Assembly (NCBI RefSeq): GCF_020042285.1
Contig: NZ_CP083388.1
Span: forward strand, 3,126,001-3,190,000
Reading direction: 5' to 3'
From: Ferruginibacter albus
GTDB taxonomy: Bacteria > Bacteroidota > Bacteroidia > Chitinophagales > Chitinophagaceae
DNA length: 64,000 nucleotides
Shown here: positions 16,896-25,182 of the stretch, piece by piece
Position numbering within the stretch: position 1 is the stretch's first letter
Layout: each line of letters opens with the position of its first letter
Notes under the pieces: model-generated
Seen by the model: the letters and a program-made list of their open reading frames with translations, nothing else
Databases searched by the model: none
Told to the model about the DNA's origin: nothing
Made by a program: the position numbers and the translations under genes

Positions 16896-17840
16896 TTAAT
16901 TTGTTGTAACGGTTCGTAAAGTAAAATCCATTTTAGCCGGACCAAGATATGCCCTTCTGAAGATCAATTGTCCTTTTTCCTGGGTTAAAAAATTGGCAAA
17001 TCCATTTCCCAAACCGTCGTAATTTTCTTTTAATATATAATACAATCCGCGTACCAATGGATAGCGCTTGTATAAAATATTGAACTGGTAAGGCTTTACA
17101 AAAATATTATCTCCACACTTACTACACTCAACCGAAGCAATTTTAACTTTTTTTAAGAAACTTACCTGATTGCTATCTTCCTTATCTCCTACCCAGCTCA
17201 CCCCAATCAACCCAATTACATCATTGTGTTCTGCTACGTAATTAATAACCTCTTCGCTGTTCTTAACCCCAACCACTTTATCTCCATTCAATGGCTTCCC
17301 TCGTAAAATAGAATCTACTGCAAAGCGAACCGTACTGGTGGCGCTGGTTCCGTCAAACACCACTTTTTCTTTATCAGCAGTATTGCCTTCCAGCAAAGCC
17401 CGGATCTTTTCCATTGTAATAACAGAATCAGCAGACTGGTTGCTTACAATCACTGCCACCGCATCATTCGCCACTTTGTCAAATAAAGGAATATATTTCA
17501 GAGAATCCCTAAAATATATTTCTTCGTTGTCGGTCAATCCTCTTGTTACAATTACCATTCTTGTGGCTGAATCTTTAATAAGGTCTCTTAAACAATCTGC
17601 TTCCGGCTTGTAATGAGCTACGATCTTTGCTTTAGGATATAACGCTTCAAACACTTCGATTTGAGAATCTATGATAGGTTTAAAGGTCTCGTCTACACTA
17701 ATGTTGATTATGCCGCTGCTGGTAGTATCCAGGTCTGTACGAACATTAGGTCCGCTACAACTATTAAGACATACTAAACCAGCCAGCAACATGAAACAAT
17801 TGCCAACAGTTTTAATTATATTTTTAAAAGATGTTCTCAC
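16896..17840 (-). CDS. PstS-like substrate-binding lipoprotein
   Basis: 314 residues. It starts with GTG at 17840, overlapping the stop of the upstream small gene (GTGA), so the two are translationally coupled. A lipoprotein signal is seen (LLAGLVCLNSCSG, lipid-bearing Cys about 28). The mature part has the PBP-like fold of PstS-family proteins: GIINISVDETFKPIIDSQIE, VANDAVAVIVSNQSADSVIT, a GTSATSTVRFAVDSIL loop and YPLVRGLYYILKENYDGLGN. No pstCAB genes are nearby, so phosphate transport is not implied. In Bacteroidota such proteins occur with TonB and TPR genes; the role is unknown. Confidence 0.85.
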   Translation of the reverse strand: MRTSFKNIIKTVGNCFMLLAGLVCLNSCSGPNVRTDLDTTSSGIINISVDETFKPIIDSQIEVFEALYPKAKIVAHYKPEADCLRDLIKDSATRMVIVTRGLTDNEEIYFRDSLKYIPLFDKVANDAVAVIVSNQSADSVITMEKIRALLEGNTADKEKVVFDGTSATSTVRFAVDSILRGKPLNGDKVVGVKNSEEVINYVAEHNDVIGLIGVSWVGDKEDSNQVSFLKKVKIASVECSKCGDNIFVKPYQFNILYKRYPLVRGLYYILKENYDGLGNGFANFLTQEKGQLIFRRAYLGPAKMDFTLRTVTTN

Positions 17841-18085
17841 TTATAATATGCTTTCTTGTAACCCCTGTAAATTCTGAACCCGCCGTATAACAAACAAATT
17901 CCTGCAAAGCTTTTCATTAAGGCATTATCATAATTCTTGAAATTCACACTGAACTTTGTGGGCATGAGAAGAAATATTCCCATTGCGATCCATAAAATTC
18001 CCATGCCATAATCTATTATGCTTTTCATTCGACGATAATTTTTCTGCTTTTCGTCGAATTCTTCGTCAAATTCCTGATTTGCCAT
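17837..18085 (-). CDS. small membrane protein of unknown function
   Basis: 82 residues. A charged N-terminus (MANQEFDEEFDEKQKNYRRM) is followed by two hydrophobic segments (GMGILWIAMGIFLLMPT and AGICLLYGGFRIYRGY) and a basic end. Its stop overlaps the GTG start of the PstS-like gene. It lies downstream of tonB on the same strand. I do not recognise a named family. The coupling suggests it acts with, or is co-produced with, the substrate-binding protein. Confidence 0.8.
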   Translation of the reverse strand: MANQEFDEEFDEKQKNYRRMKSIIDYGMGILWIAMGIFLLMPTKFSVNFKNYDNALMKSFAGICLLYGGFRIYRGYKKAYYK

Positions 18086-18208
18086 AGTAAAAAATGAAGC
18101 GCAAAACTACTGAAATGTTTTGGATAGAATACTGAAAACGCTGATCAGGCAGATTAATTATGATTTAAATTTTATACTCATAAGAATCTGTGTTATCAGT
18201 GTTCTATC

Positions 18209-19027
18209 TTACTGTTCTGTTACAAATGTTACCGGTACCATATAATATACCGCCACATTTTTACCGTTCGATTTTCCCGGAACCCAGTGCGGCATTTTCT
18301 TTAATACACGCAACACTTCTTCATCAAACTGTTCGCCACCGCTTTTTACCACCGTAAAGCCGGAAATGGTTCCATCAAACCCAACCACAAACCGAACATT
18401 CACTTTTACCTCTTCTTCCGCCATATCATTTTGCGGGCGCAGGTTCTTCTGCAAAAAACGGGAAAGCGCCTCGTTGCCTCCCGGGTACTGAGGCATTATA
18501 TCAGGATTACTTGTTGGTAGAGCATTATCAACTAAATCTTTACCGCCTCCATTTCCTTGTAATGTATCTTTCACTTGAGTATTAATAATTCCAGGATTAT
18601 CAATGCCGGATGCTGTACTGGTTGAAATTATTTTATTATCAAGGTCGGATATTTTAGGGATGTTCACATCTGCTTTATCGTTTGGTACAACAAGCGGCTT
18701 TGTCAGCTTAGCAGTTGCAACAGCCTGGCTGGTTCTTTTAATAACGTCACTATTTTTCTTTTTGGGTTCTTCTTTTTTCTTTTCGGGAGCTTTCGGAGGT
18801 TGCAAAACAGTTGGATCAAAAATGGCAATTGGTGTTTGCTTTACTTGTTCCTTAAAATTTAATTGAGATAAGAATAATACTAAAGCTGCACATGATAAAG
18901 TAATCAGCAGGGCTTGATAAATTCTGTCATTATAATTTTTACGTAGTACATAAGCCCCGTAAGCCTTGTTTCGGTTTTCAAAAAGGATGTCCAATACATC
19001 GCTTTTTAAGATCATTTCTGGTTGCAT
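18209..19027 (-). CDS. tonB: TonB energy transducer
   Basis: 272 residues from the ATG at 19027. The start MQPEMILKSDVLDILFENRN-KAYGAYVLRKNY is the usual cytoplasmic lead of Bacteroidota TonB proteins; a longer frame from 19129 lacks support. One membrane helix follows (ALLITLSCAALVLFLSQ), then a Pro/Lys-rich linker (PPKAPEKKKEEPKKK) that spans the periplasm. The C-terminal TonB domain reads MPQYPGGNEALSRFLQKNLR, FVVGFDGTISGFTVVKSGGE and VPGKSNGKNVAVYYMVPVTF. It transfers proton-motive energy to TonB-dependent receptors such as SusC. ExbB and ExbD are not in the window. Confidence 0.93.
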   Translation of the reverse strand: MQPEMILKSDVLDILFENRNKAYGAYVLRKNYNDRIYQALLITLSCAALVLFLSQLNFKEQVKQTPIAIFDPTVLQPPKAPEKKKEEPKKKNSDVIKRTSQAVATAKLTKPLVVPNDKADVNIPKISDLDNKIISTSTASGIDNPGIINTQVKDTLQGNGGGKDLVDNALPTSNPDIMPQYPGGNEALSRFLQKNLRPQNDMAEEEVKVNVRFVVGFDGTISGFTVVKSGGEQFDEEVLRVLKKMPHWVPGKSNGKNVAVYYMVPVTFVTEQ

Positions 19028-19173
19028 ATAAGTTGGTTTTGAAAGTGAGTAATAAATTTTCAAAACCGGCGCCGGTAATAGTGAGATGAAATTGTCATCA
19101 AATTCCATATTCCAAATAACAAATTTCAAATTGTTTGCTCTTTTGCCTTTCTACTTTTACCTTTCACCTTTCT

Positions 19174-19188
19174 TATCTTTGCGCCATG
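19174..19188 (+). promoter_or_regulatory. -7 element directly before the phosphatase start (near-leaderless)
   Basis: TATCTTTG (19174-19181) is a perfect Bacteroidota -7 box, followed by only four bases before ATG at 19186. The same 15 bases, TATCTTTGCGCCATG, occur at the rlmN start (21294-21308). Transcription would begin at or within a few bases of the start codon. Confidence 0.6.
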
Positions 19189-19671
19189 AAAATTTTAATG
19201 GTTTGTTTGGGCAATATTTGCAGAAGTCCTTTAGCAGAAGGCATTTTACAGCAAAAAGCTAAACAAGCAGGATTAAACTGGATAATCGACAGCGCAGGCA
19301 CTAACGGTTATCATGTAGGTGAAGCGCCGCATCCTTTATCACAAAAAGTTGCTAAACAACATGGCATTGATATTAGTAAGCAACGTGCAAGAAGATTTAT
19401 GAAAGAAGATTTTGATCGCTTTGATAAAATATATGCATTGGCTGATGATGTGCTGGATGATATGAAACGAATTGCAAAAGAAAAATTTGATACAGAGAAA
19501 ACAGATCTGTTGATGAATGAATTGTATCCAGGAAAAAATATGGATGTACCGGATCCATGGTATGGCCCCGAAGCAGGCTACCATCAAGTGTTTGAACTGA
19601 TTGAAAAAGCCTGCAACAAAATAATTGAAAACTATAGTGTAACTAATCTTAAATCTTCTTCTTTACAATAA
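19186..19671 (+). CDS. low-molecular-weight protein tyrosine phosphatase
   Basis: 161 residues from the ATG at 19186 (MKILMVCLGNICRSPLAEGI); the frame opens earlier, but the first 17 codons precede the family N-terminus and overlap the promoter. The P-loop VCLGNICRS (C-x5-R-S) and the late acid motif VPDPWYG are both complete. The enzyme hydrolyses phosphotyrosine-type esters in the cytoplasm. Its stop is directly followed by the hisS ATG, so the two are co-transcribed. The physiological substrate is not known. Confidence 0.95.
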   Translation: MKILMVCLGNICRSPLAEGILQQKAKQAGLNWIIDSAGTNGYHVGEAPHPLSQKVAKQHGIDISKQRARRFMKEDFDRFDKIYALADDVLDDMKRIAKEKFDTEKTDLLMNELYPGKNMDVPDPWYGPEAGYHQVFELIEKACNKIIENYSVTNLKSSSLQ

Positions 19672-21048
19672 ATGAGTAAACCATCGATTCCGAAAGGAAC
19701 AAGAGACCTATCTGCAGATATCGTGCGTAAACGCAATTTTATTTTCACTACTATTAAAACAGTATTTGAAAAATATGGTTTTGAACCATTGGAAACGCCC
19801 GCTATGGAAAACCTGGAAACATTGATGGGCAAATATGGGGAAGAAGGCGATAGATTGATTTATAAAATACTCAATAATGGCTTAACCGATCCTAAAAACA
19901 TCGACAAAGCTAAAGCCGGGTTTGAAAAAGTAATGCAAGGAAAAAGCAGTGCTGACCTTACAGAACGGGCGTTGAAATATGACCTGACGATTCCTTTTGC
20001 ACGTTATGTAGCAATGAATCATAATACACTAACATTTCCGTACAGGCGCTACCAGATACAACCCGTTTGGCGTGGTGACAACCCTCAGAAAGGGCGCTAC
20101 CGTGAGTTTACACAATGTGATGCAGATGTGGTGGGAAGTAAGAGCCTATTATCTGAAACAGAATTATCAGCTATTTATCACGAAGTATTTACTCTATTAG
20201 GAATTGCTCACTATGAACTAAGAATCAACAACCGTAAAATACTAGCAGCATTGGCAGAAAAAGTAAATGCATCTGAAAAACTTACAGATATTACCATTGC
20301 AATTGATAAGCTGGATAAGATCGGTATCGAGAAAGTAAAAGAAGAGTTAGCTGAACGACAAATTGCGACTGATCAAATTGCTATCATCGAAAAATATTTA
20401 TTGATTACAGGAAACAATGAAGAGAAATTATCTGCTATCACTTCTTTATTAAGCGATACCGATACAGGCAAACAAGGAATAGAGGAACTACAATTTATTG
20501 TAAGTGCTGTACAGCAATATTTACCAACGGCAAACATCCTTGTAGATTTTACATTAGCAAGAGGATTGAATTATTACACCGGAACCATCTTTGAAGCAAA
20601 AGCACCGGCAACCGTAAAGATCGGCAGCATCGGTGGTGGCGGACGTTACGACGATCTGACCGGTTTATTTGGTGTTCCGGGTATTCCGGGTGTGGGTATT
20701 AGCTTTGGTGTTGACAGAATTTATGATGTAATGGAAGAGTTGAATCTCTTTCCTCAAGATCTTTCCATAAGTACACAGGCTTTATTTTTTAATATGGGTG
20801 ATGCTGAAAGCAAGTTTGCTTTTGGCGCAATGCAACTATTAAGGAGCAAAGGCATTGCCTGTGAATTATACCACGAGTTCACCAAAATCAACAAACAATT
20901 TACTTATGCTGAGAAAAAGAAAATTCCTTTTGTAATTATTATCGGCAGTAAAGAAATAGAACAGAATAATTGTTTAGTGAAAAATTTAACAACCGGCGTA
21001 CAGGAGACAGTTGAGCTGAACAAATTAGATAACTATTTTAAGAAGTAA
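19672..21048 (+). CDS. hisS: histidyl-tRNA synthetase
   Basis: 458 residues, class II aminoacyl-tRNA synthetase. Motif 1 region GTRDLSADIVRKRNFIFTTI, motif 2 YRRYQIQPVWRGDNPQKGRY with EFTQCDADVVG, the HisRS-specific loop ARGLNYYTGTIFE and motif 3 GGGGRYDDL plus GVGISFGVDRIYD are all present. The C-terminal part is the anticodon-binding domain. It starts immediately after the phosphatase stop with no gap. Standard length for Bacteroidota. Confidence 0.97.
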   Translation: MSKPSIPKGTRDLSADIVRKRNFIFTTIKTVFEKYGFEPLETPAMENLETLMGKYGEEGDRLIYKILNNGLTDPKNIDKAKAGFEKVMQGKSSADLTERALKYDLTIPFARYVAMNHNTLTFPYRRYQIQPVWRGDNPQKGRYREFTQCDADVVGSKSLLSETELSAIYHEVFTLLGIAHYELRINNRKILAALAEKVNASEKLTDITIAIDKLDKIGIEKVKEELAERQIATDQIAIIEKYLLITGNNEEKLSAITSLLSDTDTGKQGIEELQFIVSAVQQYLPTANILVDFTLARGLNYYTGTIFEAKAPATVKIGSIGGGGRYDDLTGLFGVPGIPGVGISFGVDRIYDVMEELNLFPQDLSISTQALFFNMGDAESKFAFGAMQLLRSKGIACELYHEFTKINKQFTYAEKKKIPFVIIIGSKEIEQNNCLVKNLTTGVQETVELNKLDNYFKK

Positions 21049-21051
21049 ATT

Positions 21052-21249
21052 ATGAAAGCGAAACATTCATTATTTCTTTTTGTATTCGGCTTGTGCTTTG
21101 ATTTTGTAGGCGCTTTATTTAAAATTCTTCATGCTCCACACGGTGACCATTTACTTATAATAGGAACTATATTAAAAGTAGCCGGCGCTCTTTCATTTCT
21201 TTATAAGCTATTAACACATCCCAAGACAAAGGATTTCTTTGATCAATAG
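21052..21249 (+). CDS. small two-helix membrane protein, GldL-like N-terminus
   Basis: 65 residues. Two hydrophobic segments are seen (SLFLFVFGLCFDFVGALFKIL and LLIIGTILKVAGALSFLYKLL) with HAPHGDH between them. Their layout resembles the N-terminal membrane hairpin of GldL, the T9SS/gliding motor protein, but no GldL cytoplasmic domain follows. It starts 3 bp after hisS, so it is probably co-transcribed. It may be a small GldL-related membrane protein of unknown role. The gene is likely real from its position and membrane pattern; function is open. Confidence 0.65.
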   Translation: MKAKHSLFLFVFGLCFDFVGALFKILHAPHGDHLLIIGTILKVAGALSFLYKLLTHPKTKDFFDQ

Positions 21250-21293
21250 AACCTACTGCAAGTATCTCATTTCTTTTACAGCCAATCCCAACG

Positions 21294-21308
21294 TATCTTT
21301 GCGCCATG
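21294..21308 (+). promoter_or_regulatory. -7 element directly before rlmN start (near-leaderless)
   Basis: TATCTTTGCGCCATG is identical to the bases at 19174-19188. The box TATCTTTG ends four bases before the rlmN ATG at 21306. No good -33 box is seen at the expected distance. Confidence 0.6.
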
Positions 21309-22349
21309 ATAGCTGTGAAACGGAACATACGCGACTTCGATCTTCCCGGGTTAAAAGAATATTTTGAAAGCATTGGCGAAAAGAAATTTCGTGCCATGCA
21401 GGTTTATGAATGGCTTTGGAAGAAGAATGCGCTGACCTTTGATGAAATGAGCAATCTTTCCAAAGAACTACGCCAGAAGTTGAGTGAGAATTTTTCCTTT
21501 CCGGCCTTAAAAGTAAGTACTACTCAATTCAGCAGCGACGGCACTGTTAAATCCCGCTTTGAAACACCCGATGGACATATGATCGAAGGTGTTTTAATTC
21601 CAACCGAACACAGAAATACAGCCTGCGTTTCTTCACAGATCGGTTGCAGTCTTACCTGTGCCTTTTGTGCTACAGGCAAAATGGAGCGCAAACGTAATTT
21701 AGAATACGATGAAATTTATAACCAGGTAGCCATTCTCAATCATCAATCAGAAAAAACATACAATAAAAAATTATCGAACATAGTTTTTATGGGTATGGGC
21801 GAACCATTGCTTAACTACAAAAGTGTATTGAAAGCGATTGATCGCATTACAGCTACCGATGGCATGGCAATGAGCCCAAAACGTATCACCGTTTCCACAG
21901 CGGGCATTGCAAAAATGATCAAACAATTGGGTGATGATAAAGTGCGCTTCAATTTAGCATTATCGTTGCACGCAGCCGATGATAAAAAGCGTGATCAAAT
22001 TATGCCTATCAATGAAAGCAATAAAATTGCTGCATTGATTGAGGCTTTGAATTACTTCTATGAAAAAACAAAGAACGATATCACGTTAGAATATATTCTT
22101 TTGAAAGGCATTAATGATACATTGGAAGATGCCGATCATCTTATAAAAATCTATCGACAGATACCTACCCATTTAATTAATGTAATTGAGTATAACTCCA
22201 TTTCTGACGGCATTTTTACAAAGCCTGATGAAGAAACCACGTCTACTTTCACTAATTATTTAGCAAAACACAGGGTAAACGTACGTGTAAGAAGAAGCAG
22301 AGGAAAAGATATTGATGCTGCCTGTGGACAGTTAGCCAATAAAGGATAA
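21306..22349 (+). CDS. rlmN: 23S rRNA (adenine-C2)-methyltransferase / tRNA A37 methylase RlmN
   Basis: 347 residues, radical-SAM methyl synthase. The iron-sulfur motif QIGCSLTCAFCATGKM (C-x3-C-x2-C, about 110-125), the GMGEPLLNY motif, and the C-terminal catalytic cysteine in DAACGQL are all seen. It methylates A2503 of 23S rRNA and A37 of some tRNAs. Family length is normal. The start codon follows a -7 promoter box within four bases. A dispersed repeat lies immediately after the stop. Confidence 0.97.
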   Translation: MIAVKRNIRDFDLPGLKEYFESIGEKKFRAMQVYEWLWKKNALTFDEMSNLSKELRQKLSENFSFPALKVSTTQFSSDGTVKSRFETPDGHMIEGVLIPTEHRNTACVSSQIGCSLTCAFCATGKMERKRNLEYDEIYNQVAILNHQSEKTYNKKLSNIVFMGMGEPLLNYKSVLKAIDRITATDGMAMSPKRITVSTAGIAKMIKQLGDDKVRFNLALSLHAADDKKRDQIMPINESNKIAALIEALNYFYEKTKNDITLEYILLKGINDTLEDADHLIKIYRQIPTHLINVIEYNSISDGIFTKPDEETTSTFTNYLAKHRVNVRVRRSRGKDIDAACGQLANKG

Positions 22350-22350
22350 T

Positions 22351-22430
22351 TTTTGTTGCCGGTATTTCCTCTTGATTCAACATCGTTGTGTCACTCTCTT
22401 GTACGGCATACTGCTATTCAATTTTTATAA
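22351..22430 (+). repeat. dispersed intergenic repeat, copy 4 (after rlmN)
   Basis: It begins two bases after the rlmN stop with TTTTTGTTGCCGGTATTTCC. The core CATCGTTGTGTCACTCTCTT is followed by GTACGGCATACTGCTATTCA. It matches copy 2 in both flanks. It has the same orientation as rlmN. Confidence 0.75.
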
Positions 22431-22519
22431 TAGCGAATATTCATTAACAATTTATTTAAAAAACTGCATTAAACGCCGTAGTACTCGTTGCGTCTATCTT
22501 TCCGTTAAAACAAATAATT

Positions 22520-23158
22520 ATGAAAAAAATATTTTTAAGCCTTCTGGCTGTAGTAATGTTGGGAGTAGCTGTTAATGCACAAACAACAAAAGCAGCAGAT
22601 AATAAGCAAGCATTCCATCATAAAGGAAAATTTCACAAAAAAGGAATTGCATTTAAGCAATTAAATCTTACCGAAGATCAAAAACAACAGTTAAAAGCAA
22701 ATAATGAAGAGTATAAAAAACAGCTGCAGAAGCTGAATAAAAATGAAAGCATTACTGTAAAAGAATTTCGTGATAAAAAAGAAGCGTTAAGAAAACAACA
22801 GAAAGAAAAATTCATGGCCTTGCTTACGCCTGAACAAAAAACAAAGCTGGAACAATTAAAGCAACAGCAAAAACAGCAACGTGAAATGGCTGCTGCCAAA
22901 AGAATGGAAAAAATGAAAACCAATTTAGGTTTAAGTGATCAACAGGTAGCGCAATTAAAACAACAACACCAAAATTTTAAAAGCAAGATCCAATCTATTA
23001 AAGAAAACGATAAGCTAAGTCGCACTGAAAAAAGAGAACAACTAGAAGCATTAAAAAATGAAAACAAAGACAGTTTCAAAAAAATATTAACTCCTGATCA
23101 ATTGAACAAAATGGAAGAACTAAAGAAAAACAGGATGAATAAAAACTCAGCGAGTTAA
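22520..23158 (+). CDS. exported Spy/CpxP-like helical protein
   Basis: 212 residues with a signal peptide (MKKIFLSLLAVVMLGVAVNAQ). The mature protein is very rich in Lys, Gln and Glu. It has repeated LTxxQ-type motifs: LNLTEDQKQQLK (about 51), LLTPEQKTKLEQLK (about 94), LGLSDQQVAQLKQQ (about 135) and ILTPDQLNKMEELK (about 192). The LTxxQ motif marks the Spy/CpxP periplasmic chaperone group; the tandem layout suggests two such domains. It would act in the periplasm in envelope stress or as an ATP-independent chaperone. It has its own terminator and a likely promoter (TATCTTTC at 22495). Confidence 0.85.
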   Translation: MKKIFLSLLAVVMLGVAVNAQTTKAADNKQAFHHKGKFHKKGIAFKQLNLTEDQKQQLKANNEEYKKQLQKLNKNESITVKEFRDKKEALRKQQKEKFMALLTPEQKTKLEQLKQQQKQQREMAAAKRMEKMKTNLGLSDQQVAQLKQQHQNFKSKIQSIKENDKLSRTEKREQLEALKNENKDSFKKILTPDQLNKMEELKKNRMNKNSAS

Positions 23159-23198
23159 AAAATTTCTTTCTCATACATAAGCAATAAGCAAGCAGCAG

Positions 23199-23227
23199 AG
23201 AGGCGTAACCAATGGTTCGCCTCTTTT
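23199..23227 (+). terminator. hairpin terminator after the Spy-like gene
   Basis: AGAGGCG-T-AACC pairs with GGTT-CGCCTCT across a three-base loop and is followed by TTTTGTTTT. Confidence 0.8.
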
Positions 23228-23279
23228 GTTTTATCTTTACCAAAATCATTACTGTTGAAAAACAGCAAAACTCACACAA

Positions 23280-24284
23280 ATGAAACCATCTGACTATCAA
23301 AAATTCACTAAGAAAAAAAACAGTGTAGTTAAAGAAGAGTTTCGCCAATCAAAAAAGAAGGCGAAAAAAGAACGTGCGGAAGCCATCAATAAACGCTTTG
23401 AGGAAAAGAGAAGACTGAAAGAAGAAGCAGCCAATCTTAGATCACAAATTCCAAATCAAAAATTTCCAAAAACCGGTTTGCAACCTGCAGCAACCATCCA
23501 ACCACAAACAAAAGGCAATAAACAGGAGATAGTAAATGCAATGCCTTTAAATAAATTTCTGGCGCATTGCGGCGTTTGCAGCCGACGGGAAGCCGTTGAT
23601 GTTATTAAAGAAGGTAAAGTAAAAGTTAACAATGCTATCATTACTGAGCCCGCCTTTAAAGTAAGTGAGAAAGATGATATCTCTTTTAATGGAAAGAAAT
23701 TGTTCATCACAAAAAATCTTGTTTACATCTTACTTAATAAACCAAAAGATTATATAACTACCACGGATGATCCGCAGGGAAGAAAAACAGTTTTGCAATT
23801 AACTAAGAACGCCACTACTGAAAGAATATATCCTGTTGGGCGTTTGGATAGAAATACATCCGGCGTTCTATTATTAACGAATGATGGAGAACTCACACAA
23901 AAGCTTTCTCATCCCAGTTATGAAGTAAAGAAAGTCTATGAAGCAAAACTCGATAAACCTTTAACCAAAACAGACTTTGAAAAAATACTAAGTGGTGTTA
24001 AGTTAGAAGATGGATTGATAAAAGCAGATTCACTGGGTTATGTAGATGCAAGAGACAAATCTGTGATCGGCATTGAAATACATAGTGGACGCAACCGTAT
24101 TGTGCGCCGCATTTTTGAGCATTTGCATTATGATGTGAAAGGCTTGGACAGAGTGATGTACGGGACACTTACCAAGAAGAATGTAGAACGTGGCAAATGG
24201 CGTTTCCTGAGTGAAAAAGAAGTTCGTTTATTAAAGTATTTGAATAAGAGTAAAGTAAATCCCAATGACAAAGCTGCCGGTTGA
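23280..24284 (+). CDS. RsuA/RluB-family pseudouridine synthase
   Basis: 334 residues. A Lys/Arg-rich extension of about 80 residues comes first (KKKAKKERAEAINKRFEEKR). An S4 RNA-binding domain follows (MPLNKFLAHCGVCSRREAVD, about 90-135). The catalytic domain carries GRLDRNTSGVLLLTNDGELT with the essential Asp, and IEIHSGRNRIVRRIFEHLHY near the end. It isomerises uridine in rRNA; the exact site (RluB, RluE or RluF type) cannot be told. It overlaps the next synthase gene by 20 bases, so both are made together. Confidence 0.93.
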   Translation: MKPSDYQKFTKKKNSVVKEEFRQSKKKAKKERAEAINKRFEEKRRLKEEAANLRSQIPNQKFPKTGLQPAATIQPQTKGNKQEIVNAMPLNKFLAHCGVCSRREAVDVIKEGKVKVNNAIITEPAFKVSEKDDISFNGKKLFITKNLVYILLNKPKDYITTTDDPQGRKTVLQLTKNATTERIYPVGRLDRNTSGVLLLTNDGELTQKLSHPSYEVKKVYEAKLDKPLTKTDFEKILSGVKLEDGLIKADSLGYVDARDKSVIGIEIHSGRNRIVRRIFEHLHYDVKGLDRVMYGTLTKKNVERGKWRFLSEKEVRLLKYLNKSKVNPNDKAAG

Positions 24285-24984
24285 GATCATCTTTGAAAAT
24301 GATTCTTTTATTGCAATAAATAAACCTGCCGGTTTGTTATCCATTCCTGACAGAGAGCAATCACAGCCATCTTTAAAAGACCTATTGCTGCAAAAATTTG
24401 ACAAGATCTATACTGTTCATCGGCTGGATAAAGACACCAGCGGTATTATTGTTTTTGCAAAGGATGAGATCACTCATAAGTTTCTTTCGGCAGCGTTTGA
24501 ACAAAGACAGGTAGAAAAATTTTATCTCGGCTTAGTACATGGCGCTCCTCAAAATAATACCGGCACCATTGACGAACCGATCATGGAGCATCCTGCATTG
24601 AACGGCAAAATGATCATCGACAGAAAAGGAAAAACTTCTGTTACTGATTATGAAGTACTGGAAAATTTTGGGAAATTCTCTTTAGTAAAATTTCAAATTC
24701 ATACAGGCAGAACACACCAGATACGTGTGCATGCAAAGCATATTGGCCATCCCATTGTTTGTGATCCTGTATATAGTGATGGCAATCCCGTTCTACTTTC
24801 TTCCATCAAACGAAAATATAAGCTTAGCAAAAACGAAGAGGAAGAAAAACCTTTATTGAGCAGAACCGCCCTTCACTCCTACCAGCTAAAGTTTAAAGAC
24901 AAATCGAATAATTTTTTTGACCTTGCTGCTGAGCTGCCAAAAGATTTAAAGGCATTGTTACAACAATTAAGAAAACTATCCTAA
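24265..24984 (+). CDS. RluA-family pseudouridine synthase
   Basis: 239 residues. It opens directly into the catalytic fold (FIAINKPAGLLSIPDREQSQ). It has the signature HRLDKDTSGIIVFAKDEITH with the catalytic Asp (about 53), then FQIHTGRTHQIRVHAKHIGH and PIVCDPVYSD. It lacks an S4 domain, unlike the upstream synthase. The start overlaps the 3' end of that gene by 20 bases. The target uridine (tRNA or rRNA) is not clear. Confidence 0.93.
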   Translation: MTKLPVEIIFENDSFIAINKPAGLLSIPDREQSQPSLKDLLLQKFDKIYTVHRLDKDTSGIIVFAKDEITHKFLSAAFEQRQVEKFYLGLVHGAPQNNTGTIDEPIMEHPALNGKMIIDRKGKTSVTDYEVLENFGKFSLVKFQIHTGRTHQIRVHAKHIGHPIVCDPVYSDGNPVLLSSIKRKYKLSKNEEEEKPLLSRTALHSYQLKFKDKSNNFFDLAAELPKDLKALLQQLRKLS

Positions 24985-25093
24985 TCGGGTATTTATTAAG
25001 GAGTTAGAAACTTTCACATACACCTATTCCAACTTTGTAAAATCGCATGTAGTTTTAAAAAAACAGGTTGATAAAGCGCAACAAATTTGATAA

Positions 25094-25110
25094 TGTGTAT
25101 TTTTTACACA
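25094..25110 (+). promoter_or_regulatory. palindromic operator candidate, site 1 (secreted amylase promoter)
   Basis: TGTGTATTTTTTACACA: perfect 6-bp arms TGTGTA/TACACA with a five-base spacer. It lies 8 bases upstream of the -7 box TATCTTTG (25119-25126) of the amylase gene. The same 17 bases occur at 56301-56317; related sites are at 29648 and 54261. Confidence 0.65.
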
Positions 25111-25118
25111 ATTTAATA

Positions 25119-25126
25119 TATCTTTG
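25119..25126 (+). promoter_or_regulatory. -7 box of the secreted amylase gene
   Basis: TATCTTTG fits TAnnTTTG exactly and lies about 57 bases before the ATG at 25183. No proper -33 box is seen at 19-20 bases; the palindrome occupies that space, so activation or repression by a bound factor is likely. Confidence 0.6.
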
Positions 25127-25182
25127 AAAATACTGTTTCGGTAAACGATTTCTTTATTCACTAATAATAACAATTGCCATTG

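Noticed and set aside
16896-17840. Phosphate transport operon around the PstS-like gene
   Set aside because: No pstC, pstA, pstB or phoU is present; neighbours are TonB and a TPR protein.
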